The notes beneath the pieces are model-generated. The model made no database searches and was not told the DNA's origin. It saw nothing but the letters and a program-made list of their open reading frames with translations. From positions 1 through 33,891 of the forward strand of contig JBMTDJ010000017.1 of assembly GCA_049431945.1 (NCBI GenBank): a stretch of 33,891 bases of DNA, read 5' to 3'. Numbering within the stretch: position 1 is the stretch's first letter; every line of letters starts with the position of its first letter. Source of the stretch: Mxb001 sp049431945. GTDB taxonomy: Bacteria > Actinomycetota > Actinomycetes > S36-B12. Position numbers and translations under genes: made by a program. Shown piece after piece: positions 8,544-16,062 of this stretch.

Positions 8544-8987
8544 TCAAGCCGGCTGGGCGGGTCCCTCGCCGTAGCGGTTGGGTCCGGGTGTTCCGGGGAG
8601 GATGTAGAAGATCAGCAGGATGATCGGCCCGATGAAGCACAGGAGGTAGAGCCACCACCACCATCCGGTGCGGTCGCCGTCATGGAGGCGACGCACGGAC
8701 ACGGAGATGATCGGGATGATCGTGACGAGCAGCCAGACAACGAGCAGGATGATGCCGAACACCGCGAGACCGCTCAGGCTGCCCCCGGTCATCTCACCCG
8801 TCACGGGATCCGTCGTCATAGTTCCCGCTGACTGGGCCAGTCCGATGTAGTAGGGGATGGAGAGGACGAAGGTGACGATCACGTTGAAGAGGTAGAACCA
8901 CCAGAATTCCGAGCGCGAGGCGCGGCCCTGGAAGGTGGCGTAGTTGCTGAAGACGTGCTTGACGGCCTGCCCGAAGGTCATCGTCAT
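8544..8987 (-). CDS. DUF805 family membrane protein
   Basis: A 147-residue membrane protein of the DUF805 family. The N-terminal part has the family block FQGRASRSEFWWFYLFN, a hydrophobic helix follows, and the second half has VRRLHDGDRTGWWWWLYL and then a last helix (GPIILLIFYILPG). The family is widespread in bacteria with no assigned function; members are small inner-membrane proteins. I chose the ATG at 8987 because AAAGGA lies 5 nt upstream; reading further back would add 20 residues with no family match. It lies 43 nt upstream of the S51-like gene on the same strand and may be transcribed with it, although that gene has its own promoter-like hexamer. Confidence 0.85.
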   Translation of the reverse strand: MTMTFGQAVKHVFSNYATFQGRASRSEFWWFYLFNVIVTFVLSIPYYIGLAQSAGTMTTDPVTGEMTGGSLSGLAVFGIILLVVWLLVTIIPIISVSVRRLHDGDRTGWWWWLYLLCFIGPIILLIFYILPGTPGPNRYGEGPAQPA

Positions 8988-9066
8988 GGGGGTCCTTTCG
9001 CTGAGATTCCGAGATCCTGGACTGAGGCTAGGGCAGTCCAAGCGCATACGCGGGGATTTCCTCCGC

Positions 9067-9072
9067 TAGCGT
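9067..9072 (+). promoter_or_regulatory. -10 hexamer TAGCGT of the serine hydrolase
   Basis: TAGCGT is followed by CGCGAC and then GTG 9079. Spacing and lack of a Shine-Dalgarno support a leaderless start and fix the start codon. Confidence 0.6.
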
Positions 9073-9078
9073 CGCGAC

Positions 9079-10458
9079 GTGGACGTCACTGAGGCCGCAT
9101 CGCTCGTCGACGAGCGCATGTCGGAGGCCTGCGTCCAGCTCGACATCCCGACCGTGTCGTACGGCCTGATCCTCGGCGGCCAGCTTGTGCACGTCGGGTC
9201 CGTCGGCGAACTGCCCCCCGATCGGGCCGCGACGACGCCGTTTCGCATCGCATCCATGACCAAGAGCTTCACCGCCGCGTCCGTGCTGCAACTTCGCGAT
9301 GCCGGGCTGCTCTCCCTGGATACACCGCTGCGGGAGGTGCTGCCCTGGGCGGAGGGCATCGGGCTCCCTTCATCCGCACCGGCCATGCGCATCTCGCATC
9401 TGCTCACCATGACGGCCGGTTTTCCCACCGATGATCCGTGGGGTGATCGCCATGAGTCCACGGCGATCGCGGACTTCGATGCGATCGTCGCGGGTGGGCT
9501 GACGCTGTGCCGTCCGCCGGGTATCGAGTTCGAGTACGCCAACATCGGCTACGCCCTTCTCGGCCGTGTGATCACGCAGATCACCGGCACGCCGTACACC
9601 GACGTCGTGCGCGAGAAGATCCTTGAGCCCCTCGGCATGCGGTCGACGACCTTCGATGCTCGTGCAGCCGAGGGTCGCACGACCGGAATGCATCCGAGTG
9701 CAAACGGCCTGGTCGGCCAGACGGAGGGTCAGCCGGGAGCCTTCAGCCCGATGGGCGGTCTCTGGAGCACGGTCGCCGACATTGCGCGCTGGGCCGACTT
9801 CATGGAGTCGGCGTGGAGTGATGCACCTGACAGTGACGTGCTGTCGCGGTGGTCGCGGCGCGAGATGCAGCGTCCCCACATTGTAGTCGGGCATGAGCCT
9901 GACGGGGCCATCGATTCCTACGGCATGGGGCTGAGGATCACCGATCACGCCGAACTCGGTCGCTTCGTGCACCACAGCGGCGGCTACCCGGGCTTCGGGT
10001 CGCATATGAGATGGCATCCGGACACGCGATGGGGAGCGATAGCGCTCGCCAACCGCACCTATGCTCCGATGCGATCCGTGTGTGCCGCGGTGCTGGCTGA
10101 CATCGTCGCGGATGAGGCGGCCGAAGCGACTCGAAGTCGCTCCGTGACACGACTGTGGCCGGAGACCACCCGCGCTATGGCCCTCGTAGAAGCGCTCCTC
10201 ATCGCATGGGATGACGAGTCCCTCGACGAGGCCGCGGCCATGAACCTCGACCTGGACCAGGCGCGGCATGAGCGCAGGGCCGAGTGGCAGGCTCTCGAGG
10301 TGGGGTCGGCGGCCAGGGAGCCAGACAGCGTGACATCGCACAGCCCGGCCCACGCTCGGTGGAGGGTGATCACCGAGGGCGGATCGGTAGACCTCGAAAT
10401 CCTCATGACCGGGGAGCGAGTCCCCAGGATTCAGGCGATGTCAGCGCGCCGCGGATAG
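9079..10458 (+). CDS. class C beta-lactamase-related serine hydrolase
   Basis: A 459-residue member of the penicillin-binding protein/class C beta-lactamase superfamily. The nucleophile motif S-x-x-K is S59-M-T-K62, the second motif Y-x-N is Y153-A-N155, and HHSGGYPGF in the C-terminal half of the catalytic domain serves as the third motif (HSG-type in place of KTG). There is no signal peptide at the GTG start, so it is probably a cytoplasmic esterase or D-amino peptidase rather than a secreted beta-lactamase. The last 100 residues form an extra helical and beta domain of unknown role. TAGCGT lies exactly 6 nt before GTG 9079, which points to a leaderless mRNA. It heads a cluster with a small protein, an SMR pump and an acetyltransferase. 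Confidence 0.85.
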   Translation: MDVTEAASLVDERMSEACVQLDIPTVSYGLILGGQLVHVGSVGELPPDRAATTPFRIASMTKSFTAASVLQLRDAGLLSLDTPLREVLPWAEGIGLPSSAPAMRISHLLTMTAGFPTDDPWGDRHESTAIADFDAIVAGGLTLCRPPGIEFEYANIGYALLGRVITQITGTPYTDVVREKILEPLGMRSTTFDARAAEGRTTGMHPSANGLVGQTEGQPGAFSPMGGLWSTVADIARWADFMESAWSDAPDSDVLSRWSRREMQRPHIVVGHEPDGAIDSYGMGLRITDHAELGRFVHHSGGYPGFGSHMRWHPDTRWGAIALANRTYAPMRSVCAAVLADIVADEAAEATRSRSVTRLWPETTRAMALVEALLIAWDDESLDEAAAMNLDLDQARHERRAEWQALEVGSAAREPDSVTSHSPAHARWRVITEGGSVDLEILMTGERVPRIQAMSARRG

Positions 10459-10465
10459 GGTCGTC

Positions 10466-10738
10466 ATTGCGCGTTACCCGACCAAGGTCGCGCTCTATCT
10501 CGATGCGTCCCAGCGACGGGCGGCGCATGGGCTCCGCTCGAACGAGGCCTGCATGGAGACTGTCGTGCGCGAGTACGCGGCGTTCATCGCAAAGGCTCAT
10601 GCCACCGAACCCGAATTCAATCTCGCGGAGGCGCACCTGGGCTTTGCCGTGGGCGGAGGCACCCTGCTGCTGTGCGTTCTGCATCCGGATGCTTGGCTGC
10701 TCCCCTACGACGTGGTCGCGGTCGCCTGGGAGGGCTGA
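10466..10738 (+). CDS. small protein of unknown function, start uncertain
   Basis: A reading frame with coding-like codon use runs to the TGA at 10736-10738. The first conventional start is ATG 10553, giving 61 residues, but the frame upstream already looks coding (ARYPTKVALYLDASQRR). No ATG, GTG or TTG occurs in frame between the previous in-frame stop at 10406 and 10553. ATT 10466 would give 90 residues and lies just after TAGGGT, a -10-like hexamer that includes the stop codon of the hydrolase. The C-terminal part has a hydrophobic stretch (GFAVGGGTLLLCVLHPDAW). I do not recognise a family. It ends 17 nt before the SMR gene and is likely in the same transcript. Confidence 0.5.
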   Translation: MARYPTKVALYLDASQRRAAHGLRSNEACMETVVREYAAFIAKAHATEPEFNLAEAHLGFAVGGGTLLLCVLHPDAWLLPYDVVAVAWEG

Positions 10739-10755
10739 CTGGAGGAGGTAGTGCG

Positions 10756-11082
10756 ATGGCCTGGGTGCTGCTCGTGCTCGCCATTGCCGCCGAAGTTGTC
10801 GGCACCCTTTCCCTGAAGGCCAGCGACGGATTCTCGAAGTTGTGGCCGTCCGTCACGGTCGTCCTGGGCTATGGCCTCGCATTCACCTTGCTCGCGTTTG
10901 CACTCAAGACTCTCGATGTCGGCCCAGCCTACGCACTCTGGGCTGGGCTCGGCACCGTCGGCGCAGCAGTGGGCGGCTGGCTCGTCTTCAGCGAGCGAAT
11001 GAACCTGCTCACGGTGTCGGGGATTGCCATCGTCATCATCGGGGTCGTCGCAATCACGCTGGGCGAATCCCGCGCGTCATGA
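10756..11082 (+). CDS. small multidrug resistance (SMR) family efflux protein
   Basis: A 108-residue inner-membrane protein with four transmembrane helices. SMR proteins work as antiparallel dimers and swap protons for cationic drugs or guanidinium-like metabolites. The essential membrane glutamate is E13 (LAIAAEVVGTLSLK), equal to E14 of EmrE. The GPAYALWAGLGTVGAA block and the SERMN loop before the last helix are typical. Its sequence is of the general EmrE/SugE type, and I cannot tell drug exporter from guanidinium exporter with confidence. The ATG at 10756 has a strong GGAGGAGG Shine-Dalgarno at 10741-10748, unlike the leaderless first genes around it. It overlaps the next gene by ATGA. 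Confidence 0.9.
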   Translation: MAWVLLVLAIAAEVVGTLSLKASDGFSKLWPSVTVVLGYGLAFTLLAFALKTLDVGPAYALWAGLGTVGAAVGGWLVFSERMNLLTVSGIAIVIIGVVAITLGESRAS

Positions 11083-11606
11083 CCGTGGTCGGCCGGACCG
11101 ACCGCCTCCTCGTCTCTCGGATGACTATCGAGGATGCGTCAGGAATCCATGAGGCGCTGTCCGACCCCGAGGTCCGCCGCTACTTGGGGGATTCTGATGC
11201 GGGGGATGTCGCCGATGTACGCAGCCGCATCGAGACGGTCCTTCGTGGCCCTGCCGACCCCACCCAGGCGTGGGTCAATTTCACCCTGCGAGAGCGGTCC
11301 GGATCGATCATCGGCCGGCTCGAGGCCACGCTGAATCCCGGATGGGCCGAGGTCGCCTGGATCCTCGGGGCGCCCTGGTGGGGTAGGGGATTGGGAACCG
11401 AGGCAGGTGTGTGGCTGGCCGGCTACCTCGATGACGAGTGCGGCATCCACGAAATCTGGGCGAGTGTCCATCCGGACAATGCAGCATCCATAGGCATCAT
11501 GCGGCGACTGGGAATGGTGATGCAGTCCGCTCCGCATGCGCGGAATCTGCAGTCGCGGGATCCGGGAGATCTGGTGTTCGCACGTTGTGACGACCAGCAG
11601 GCGTGA
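11079..11606 (+). CDS. GNAT-family acetyltransferase, RimJ/RimL type
   Basis: A 175-residue GNAT protein. It opens with TDRLLVSRMTIEDA, a typical RimJ/RimL-type first strand, and then LSDPEVRRYLGD. The acetyl-CoA loop is WWGRGLGTEAG, and the late motif ASVHPDNAASIGIMRRLGM is characteristic of this branch, which acetylates ribosomal-protein N-termini, amino acids or drugs. The ATG overlaps the TGA of the SMR gene (ATGA), so translation is coupled. Sharing an operon with an efflux pump and a beta-lactamase-like hydrolase would fit a detoxification unit, but that is inference only. Confidence 0.85.
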   Translation: MTVVGRTDRLLVSRMTIEDASGIHEALSDPEVRRYLGDSDAGDVADVRSRIETVLRGPADPTQAWVNFTLRERSGSIIGRLEATLNPGWAEVAWILGAPWWGRGLGTEAGVWLAGYLDDECGIHEIWASVHPDNAASIGIMRRLGMVMQSAPHARNLQSRDPGDLVFARCDDQQA

Positions 11607-11609
11607 GAG

Positions 11610-12002
11610 TCACGCCTTGGGGCAGAAGAACTCGATCGCGATCCCGTCCGGGTCGCGCGCGGTGACCGCCCATCCGTACGGAGCTGACTCGACCGGGCCG
11701 CGATCGATGCCGAGTTCGTCGAGTCGCGTGGCCCACGCGCGGACCTCGTCCTCGCTCGCGCAGCCGAGGCCGATGTGATCCAGTCCGATTCGTGCATGAT
11801 CGAAGGAATCAGCCGCGGTCGTCGCATTGTGGGCTGTCACGCCGATCACCAGTCCGTGGGGCCAGGCAAGACGGATGCGCTCCCAACCATCGCCGGACCG
11901 GCGCGCTGCGTCTGCAGGGCCGAGCACATCCTGGTACCAGGTGGCCGAGCGCTCGATATCACTTACGGTGAGCGTGACGTGGTGCACGTGTGGGGAGCTC
12001 AT
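11610..12002 (-). CDS. VOC superfamily (glyoxalase/dioxygenase-like) protein
   Basis: A 130-residue single-module protein of the vicinal oxygen chelate fold. The first half has HHVTLTVSDIERSATWYQDVLG, with the usual first metal-ligand His, and the second half has LDHIGLGCAS and ends DPDGIAIEFFCPK, where the Glu is the common last metal ligand. The family includes glyoxalase I, fosfomycin resistance proteins and extradiol dioxygenases, and the specific substrate cannot be read from the sequence. Its ATG overlaps the TGA of pheA (ATGA), so it is translationally coupled to prephenate dehydratase. It ends 3 nt from the convergent acetyltransferase. Confidence 0.85.
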   Translation of the reverse strand: MSSPHVHHVTLTVSDIERSATWYQDVLGPADAARRSGDGWERIRLAWPHGLVIGVTAHNATTAADSFDHARIGLDHIGLGCASEDEVRAWATRLDELGIDRGPVESAPYGWAVTARDPDGIAIEFFCPKA

Positions 12003-12850
12003 GACGATTCGATCGACGTCACGCTTGCCCGGAAGGGACTTGCAGGGTAGGTGCCCAGGAGTCGCAGGTAGGCCGTGTAGAAGGCGAGTTCCTCTAGCGC
12101 CAGCGCGAGCGGGCGTTGCTCCGGATGCCCTTCGACATCGGCGTAGAACTGCGTCGCGGAGAATGTGCCGCCGAGCTGGTAGCTCTCGAGCTTGGTCATG
12201 TTGACCCCGTTGGTGGCGAAGCCGCCCATCGCCTTGTAGAGCGCCGCCGGCACATTACGCACGCGGAAGACGAAGGTGGTGATGACCGGACCTGCGTCGA
12301 CCGGAGGAGTCACTGGCTCGCGCGCGAGGACGAGGAAGCGGGTCGTGTTGTGATGCTCATCCTCGACATCACGCGCGAGGACGTCCAGGCCGTAGAGCTC
12401 AGCGGCGAGTGCGGGGGCAAGAGCGGCGACACTCGGATCCCCGGCCTCCGCCACCTCGCGTGCGGCACCGGCGGTGTCGTCGGCGACGACGGACCGCCAA
12501 CCGTGCGCCCGGATGAACTGCCGGCACTGACCGAGGGCATGCGAGTGGCTGCGCACCGTGGTGATGTCGGACTCGGTCGTGCCCGGGACCGCGAGGAGGG
12601 CGAAGTGGATCGGCATGAAGTGCTCGCCGACGATGTGAAGCCCGGACTCGGGGAGTAGATGGTGGATGTCAGCCACACGGCCGGCGATCGAGTTCTCCAC
12701 TGGGATCATGGCCAACTCGGCCTGGTCATCCTTGACTGCCGCGAAGACGTCCTCGAAGGTCGCGCACGGCACCGACTCGGCCCCCCGGTAGACCTCCCGG
12801 CAGGCGGCGTCGGAGTTGGAGCCGGGCTCCCCCTGGTAGGCGATGCGCAC
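11999..12850 (-). CDS. pheA: prephenate dehydratase
   Basis: Converts prephenate to phenylpyruvate in phenylalanine synthesis. The protein has 283 residues and no chorismate mutase domain. The catalytic periplasmic-binding-like part opens RIAYQGEPGSNS and contains MIPVENSIAGRVADIHHLLP and the T-R-F motif in HHNTTRFLVL. A C-terminal ACT domain follows (VFRVRNVPAALYKAM, then KLESYQLGG), which senses phenylalanine for feedback control. The sequence is of the type I associate with alphaproteobacteria rather than the Rv3838c type. I chose GTG 12850 over an upstream start at 12916 because TACGCT lies exactly 6 nt before it and the family begins there. The VOC gene is coupled downstream. Confidence 0.93.
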   Translation of the reverse strand: MRIAYQGEPGSNSDAACREVYRGAESVPCATFEDVFAAVKDDQAELAMIPVENSIAGRVADIHHLLPESGLHIVGEHFMPIHFALLAVPGTTESDITTVRSHSHALGQCRQFIRAHGWRSVVADDTAGAAREVAEAGDPSVAALAPALAAELYGLDVLARDVEDEHHNTTRFLVLAREPVTPPVDAGPVITTFVFRVRNVPAALYKAMGGFATNGVNMTKLESYQLGGTFSATQFYADVEGHPEQRPLALALEELAFYTAYLRLLGTYPASPFRASVTSIESS

Positions 12851-12856
12851 GGGGAG

Positions 12857-12862
12857 AGCGTA
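12857..12862 (-). promoter_or_regulatory. -10 hexamer TACGCT of pheA
   Basis: TACGCT on the minus strand lies 6 nt before GTG 12850. It decides that start over the longer frame beginning at 12916, since a transcript from here could not include the longer one. Confidence 0.6.
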
Positions 12863-12947
12863 GAGGTCTGCCGCATCCGGACCACAGCCACATGCTCCCG
12901 GCGCTAGCCTCGACACGCTCGACGTCGCCGTCTACCGCCAGGATCGA

Positions 12948-13022
12948 GTGGGTCGCTGCATCTATGCCAATCGCATGGTGCGCGAACTGTGCGGGGTCTC
13001 CATCGACATCGCGGAGCGCTAA
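12948..13022 (+). CDS. candidate very small ORF upstream of the DUF255 gene
   Basis: From GTG 12948 this frame encodes 24 residues (GRCIYANRMVRELCGVSID and so on) and stops at TAA 13020-13022. The frame is open and codon-biased further upstream to about 12918, with about 80% G or C at third positions over 34 codons. A TAGCCT hexamer at 12905-12910 could drive it. The base triplet where a leaderless start is expected is GCT or CTC, neither a normal start codon. I do not recognise the peptide. It may be a real small protein or a coding-like accident. Confidence 0.35.
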   Translation: MGRCIYANRMVRELCGVSIDIAER

Positions 13023-13035
13023 GGCCCGCGTCGGG

Positions 13036-13041
13036 CACACT
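13036..13041 (+). promoter_or_regulatory. -10 hexamer CACACT of the DUF255 gene
   Basis: CACACT, then GGCCTC, then ATG 13048. No Shine-Dalgarno. Confidence 0.5.
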
Positions 13042-13047
13042 GGCCTC

Positions 13048-15084
13048 ATGGCCAATCGCCTCGCGGACTCGACCTCGCCGTACCTCCAGCAGCACGCCGA
13101 CAACCCGGTCGACTGGTGGGAGTGGGGCGACGAGGCCTTCGCTGAGGCCCGCCGGCGCGGGGTGCCTGTCTTCATCTCCATCGGCTACTCCGCATGCCAC
13201 TGGTGCCACGTCATGGCCCACGAGTCCTTCGAAGACGAGCCGACTGCCGAATTGCTCAACGAGCACTTCGTGAGCATCAAGGTCGACCGTGAGGAGCGAC
13301 CCGACGTCGACTCGGTCTACATGGATGCCACCGTCGCCCTGACCGGTCACGGAGGCTGGCCGATGAGTGTCTTCGTCGACCACGACGGGCGGCCGTTCTA
13401 CGCCGGCACCTACTTCCCTCCCGAGCCGCGCCACGGCATGCCGTCCTTCCCGCAGATCCTTGGCGCTATTGCCGAGTCCTGGGCCGGACGCCGGGACGAG
13501 GTGACGGGGGCAGCGGAGCGGATCACGCGCGCTCTCGAGCAGCGCGAGCGCGCGGTGACCTCGGGCGACGCGCCGCCCACCGCCGACGACCTGGCCGCAG
13601 CGGTCTCGTCACTCGCCCAGTCCTACGACGTGGTACGCGGGGGCTTTGGGCGTGCACCCAAGTTCCCGCCGTCGATGGTGCTCGAGTTCCTGCTGCGCCA
13701 CACCGCGAGAACGGGGAACGCACAGGCGCTGGCGATGGTGGAGGGCACCTGTGAGGCCATGGCACGCGGCGGTATGTACGACCAGCTCGGTGGCGGCTTC
13801 GCCCGCTACAGCGTCGACGATTCCTGGGTGGTCCCGCACTTCGAGAAGATGCTCTACGACAACGCGCTCCTGCTGCGCGTCTACCTCCACTGGTGGCGGC
13901 TCACCGGCAGTGCTTTTGCCGAGCGGATCGTGCGCGAGACCGCCGAGTGGCTCTTGCGCGACATGCACACACCGGAGGGCGGCTTCGCCGCGGCATGGGA
14001 TGCCGATAGCGAGGGAGTGGAAGGCAAGTTCTATGCGTGGACTCCCGAGCAGCTCATCGAGGTGCTCGGTGAGGATGACGGTCGCTGGGCAGCCGCACTC
14101 CTCGAGGTGACTCCGGCCGGCACCTTCGAGCACGGCACGTCGACCCTTCAGCTGTTGGTCGACCCCGAGGACGCCGAGCGGTGGGCGCGCATCCGTCGAC
14201 ACCTCTTCGATGCGCGAGCATCGCGTGTGCCTCCGGGGCGCGACGACAAAGTCGTCGCCGCGTGGAACGGCCTGGCTATCGCCGCCCTCGCGGAAGCGGG
14301 GGCGCTGCTGGACGAGCCCGAGTGGGTCGATGCGGCGCGTGCCGCCGCGGACCTGATCATCGCCGTGCATCTGGGATCTGGCCACGAAGGGGATCGGCTC
14401 GTGCGCACCTCGCGCGACGGCCGACCGGGCAGCACTGAGGCCGTTCTCGAGGACTACGCCGATGTGGCCGAGGGCTTCCTGGCTCTCTACGCCGTGACCG
14501 GCGAGGACGAGTGGCTCGCTTTCGCGGGCATCCTGCTCGACGTCGTCCTGGCTCATTTTGCCGACGGCGAGGGTGGCTTCTACGACACCGCTGATGATGC
14601 GGAGCAACTTGTGCTGCGTCCGCGAGATCCGTCTGACAACGCGGCCCCATCCGGCTGGCTCGCCGCAACCCAGGCCCTGCTCACGTATGCGGCGTACACC
14701 GGCGTTGCTGATTACCGCGTCGCGGCCGAGCGCGCGCTGGGCATCGCGTCGTCACTCGCCGCACGCGCACCGCGCGGCGTGGGATGGGGACTCGCGGCAG
14801 GGGAGGCCCTGCTCGACGGTCCCCGTGAAGTGGCGATCGTGGGGCCGGGCGATGATCTCCGCACGCGTGATCTCCACCGAACGGCGCTGCTGGGCACGAC
14901 CCCCGGCCTGGTCGTCGCCGTGGGGCCCGCGGGGTCCGATGTCCCTCTCCTGCGCGATCGAGCGCTCGTGGCGGGGTCTCCTGCGGCATACGTGTGTCGT
15001 CAGTTCACGTGCGAGGCGCCCGTGACCGAACTGACCGACCTCGCTCGAAGCGTCGGGGCCCGCCCGGGGGCTGCCTCGGACTAG
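13048..15084 (+). CDS. DUF255 thioredoxin-fold protein (YyaL/SPATA20 type)
   Basis: A 678-residue cytoplasmic protein. The N-terminal DUF255 domain (about residues 1-165) is thioredoxin-like, with SPYLQQHADNPVDWWEW, the C-x-x-C site in YSACHWCHVMAHESF, and GGWPMSVFVDHDG. The rest is an alpha/alpha-toroid region like six-hairpin glycosidases (GMYDQLGGGFARYSVD, FEKMLYDNA, AWDADSEGVEGKFY, RDDKVVAAWNG). The family is ancient and conserved, but its biochemical role is not settled; redox or sugar-related activity has been suggested from the folds. The start is ATG 13048 with CACACT 6 nt upstream; earlier codons on this strand do not match the family. The stop TAG forms part of the next gene's -10 hexamer. 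Confidence 0.92.
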   Translation: MANRLADSTSPYLQQHADNPVDWWEWGDEAFAEARRRGVPVFISIGYSACHWCHVMAHESFEDEPTAELLNEHFVSIKVDREERPDVDSVYMDATVALTGHGGWPMSVFVDHDGRPFYAGTYFPPEPRHGMPSFPQILGAIAESWAGRRDEVTGAAERITRALEQRERAVTSGDAPPTADDLAAAVSSLAQSYDVVRGGFGRAPKFPPSMVLEFLLRHTARTGNAQALAMVEGTCEAMARGGMYDQLGGGFARYSVDDSWVVPHFEKMLYDNALLLRVYLHWWRLTGSAFAERIVRETAEWLLRDMHTPEGGFAAAWDADSEGVEGKFYAWTPEQLIEVLGEDDGRWAAALLEVTPAGTFEHGTSTLQLLVDPEDAERWARIRRHLFDARASRVPPGRDDKVVAAWNGLAIAALAEAGALLDEPEWVDAARAAADLIIAVHLGSGHEGDRLVRTSRDGRPGSTEAVLEDYADVAEGFLALYAVTGEDEWLAFAGILLDVVLAHFADGEGGFYDTADDAEQLVLRPRDPSDNAAPSGWLAATQALLTYAAYTGVADYRVAAERALGIASSLAARAPRGVGWGLAAGEALLDGPREVAIVGPGDDLRTRDLHRTALLGTTPGLVVAVGPAGSDVPLLRDRALVAGSPAAYVCRQFTCEAPVTELTDLARSVGARPGAASD

Positions 15085-15087
15085 CCT
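15082..15087 (+). promoter_or_regulatory. -10 hexamer TAGCCT of the cis-prenyltransferase, sharing a stop codon
   Basis: TAGCCT is followed by 6 nt and GTG 15094. Its first three bases are the TAG stop of the DUF255 gene. Confidence 0.6.
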
Positions 15088-15093
15088 GTCGGC

Positions 15094-15855
15094 GTGGGCC
15101 TATCCGACGTGATCTACGGCGCGTACGAGCGCCGGTTGCTGCGTCAGATCCCGCCAGATCGTCGTCCGCGCCACGTCGGGGTCATCCTCGACGGGAACCG
15201 TCGTTGGGCGACGAGCCAGGGCTCTGCGAGCGACGTCGGGCACCGAGCCGGCGCGGCCAAGATCGTGGAGTTCCTCGGCTGGTGCGAGGAGGCCGACGTC
15301 GAGGTCGTGACCCTGTGGCTCCTGTCCACCGACAATCTCTCACGCCCTGAGACCGAGCTTGCAGCGCTCCAGGCGATCATCGAGGAGACGGTCACCGGCC
15401 TGGCCGAGACGGGGCGATGGCGCATTCACCCGGTCGGCGCGCTGGACCTCCTGCCTGACCGCACAGCCCGCATGCTCAAGCAGGCGGCTGAGTCGACGGC
15501 GGAAATCGACGGCATTCTCGTCAACGTCGCCGTGGGATACGGCGGTCGACGCGAGGTGGTCGACGCCGTCCGATCGCTCCTCACCGAGCACGCCAAGGAG
15601 GGCACCTCTGTCGAGGAGATCGCCCAGATGATCGATGTCGAGCACATCGCCGAGCACCTCTACACGCGCGGCCAGCCCGACCCGGACTTGGTCATCCGCA
15701 CGTCGGGGGAGCAGCGCCTGTCAGGCTTCCTCCTCTGGCAGAGCGCGCACTCGGAGTTCTACTTCTGCGAGGCCTACTGGCCAGACTTCCGGCACGTGGA
15801 CTTCCTCCGCGCCATGCGGGCCTACGCCGCCCGCCAGCGCCGCTACGGCGCCTAG
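15094..15855 (+). CDS. uppS: cis-prenyltransferase (isoprenyl transferase), Rv1086-like
   Basis: A 253-residue cis-prenyltransferase that condenses isopentenyl diphosphate onto an allylic diphosphate, making Z-prenyl carriers for cell-wall lipids. The catalytic aspartate is D33 in LDGNRRWA, and the family blocks LWLLSTDNLSRP, VAVGYGGRREVVDA, and DPDLVIRTSGEQRLSGFLLW with SEFYF are present. These blocks match Mycobacterium Rv1086 (a short-chain Z,E-farnesyl diphosphate synthase) more closely than a long-chain undecaprenyl synthase, so the product may be short. The gene symbol is by family only. GTG 15094 follows TAGCCT by 6 nt. A PhoH2 gene comes next, an order also seen near Rv1086 in mycobacteria. 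Confidence 0.9.
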   Translation: MGLSDVIYGAYERRLLRQIPPDRRPRHVGVILDGNRRWATSQGSASDVGHRAGAAKIVEFLGWCEEADVEVVTLWLLSTDNLSRPETELAALQAIIEETVTGLAETGRWRIHPVGALDLLPDRTARMLKQAAESTAEIDGILVNVAVGYGGRREVVDAVRSLLTEHAKEGTSVEEIAQMIDVEHIAEHLYTRGQPDPDLVIRTSGEQRLSGFLLWQSAHSEFYFCEAYWPDFRHVDFLRAMRAYAARQRRYGA

Positions 15856-16062
15856 CGCCCCCCGCCCGGACGATCGCTCCGTCTCACTCGCATCGAATTT
15901 CACATCTGGTTACCTGCGTCTCCGGCGTGTTGCGTCGCCCCACCTGATCGTCGGTCCTAGTGTCCGAGAAACGGGTCGGCACCCGGCCGGCCCGCCGGAC
16001 ACGGTGCGCCGTTCTCGTCCCGGGCACGACCGTCGGGCTCCGGCGCACGACGAGGAGAACTC
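15856..16062 (+). promoter_or_regulatory. 207-bp intergenic leader of phoH2 with nested inverted repeats
   Basis: This gap has no convincing gene. It contains TAGTGT at 15958-15963, a possible -10 that would give a leader of roughly 90 nt. GTGTCCG (15960-15966) pairs with CGGACAC (15996-16002), enclosing a smaller CGGGT-CGGC-ACCCG hairpin. The end carries the GAGGAGAA Shine-Dalgarno of phoH2. Short GTG-started frames run into phoH2 but look like chance frames. Confidence 0.45.
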
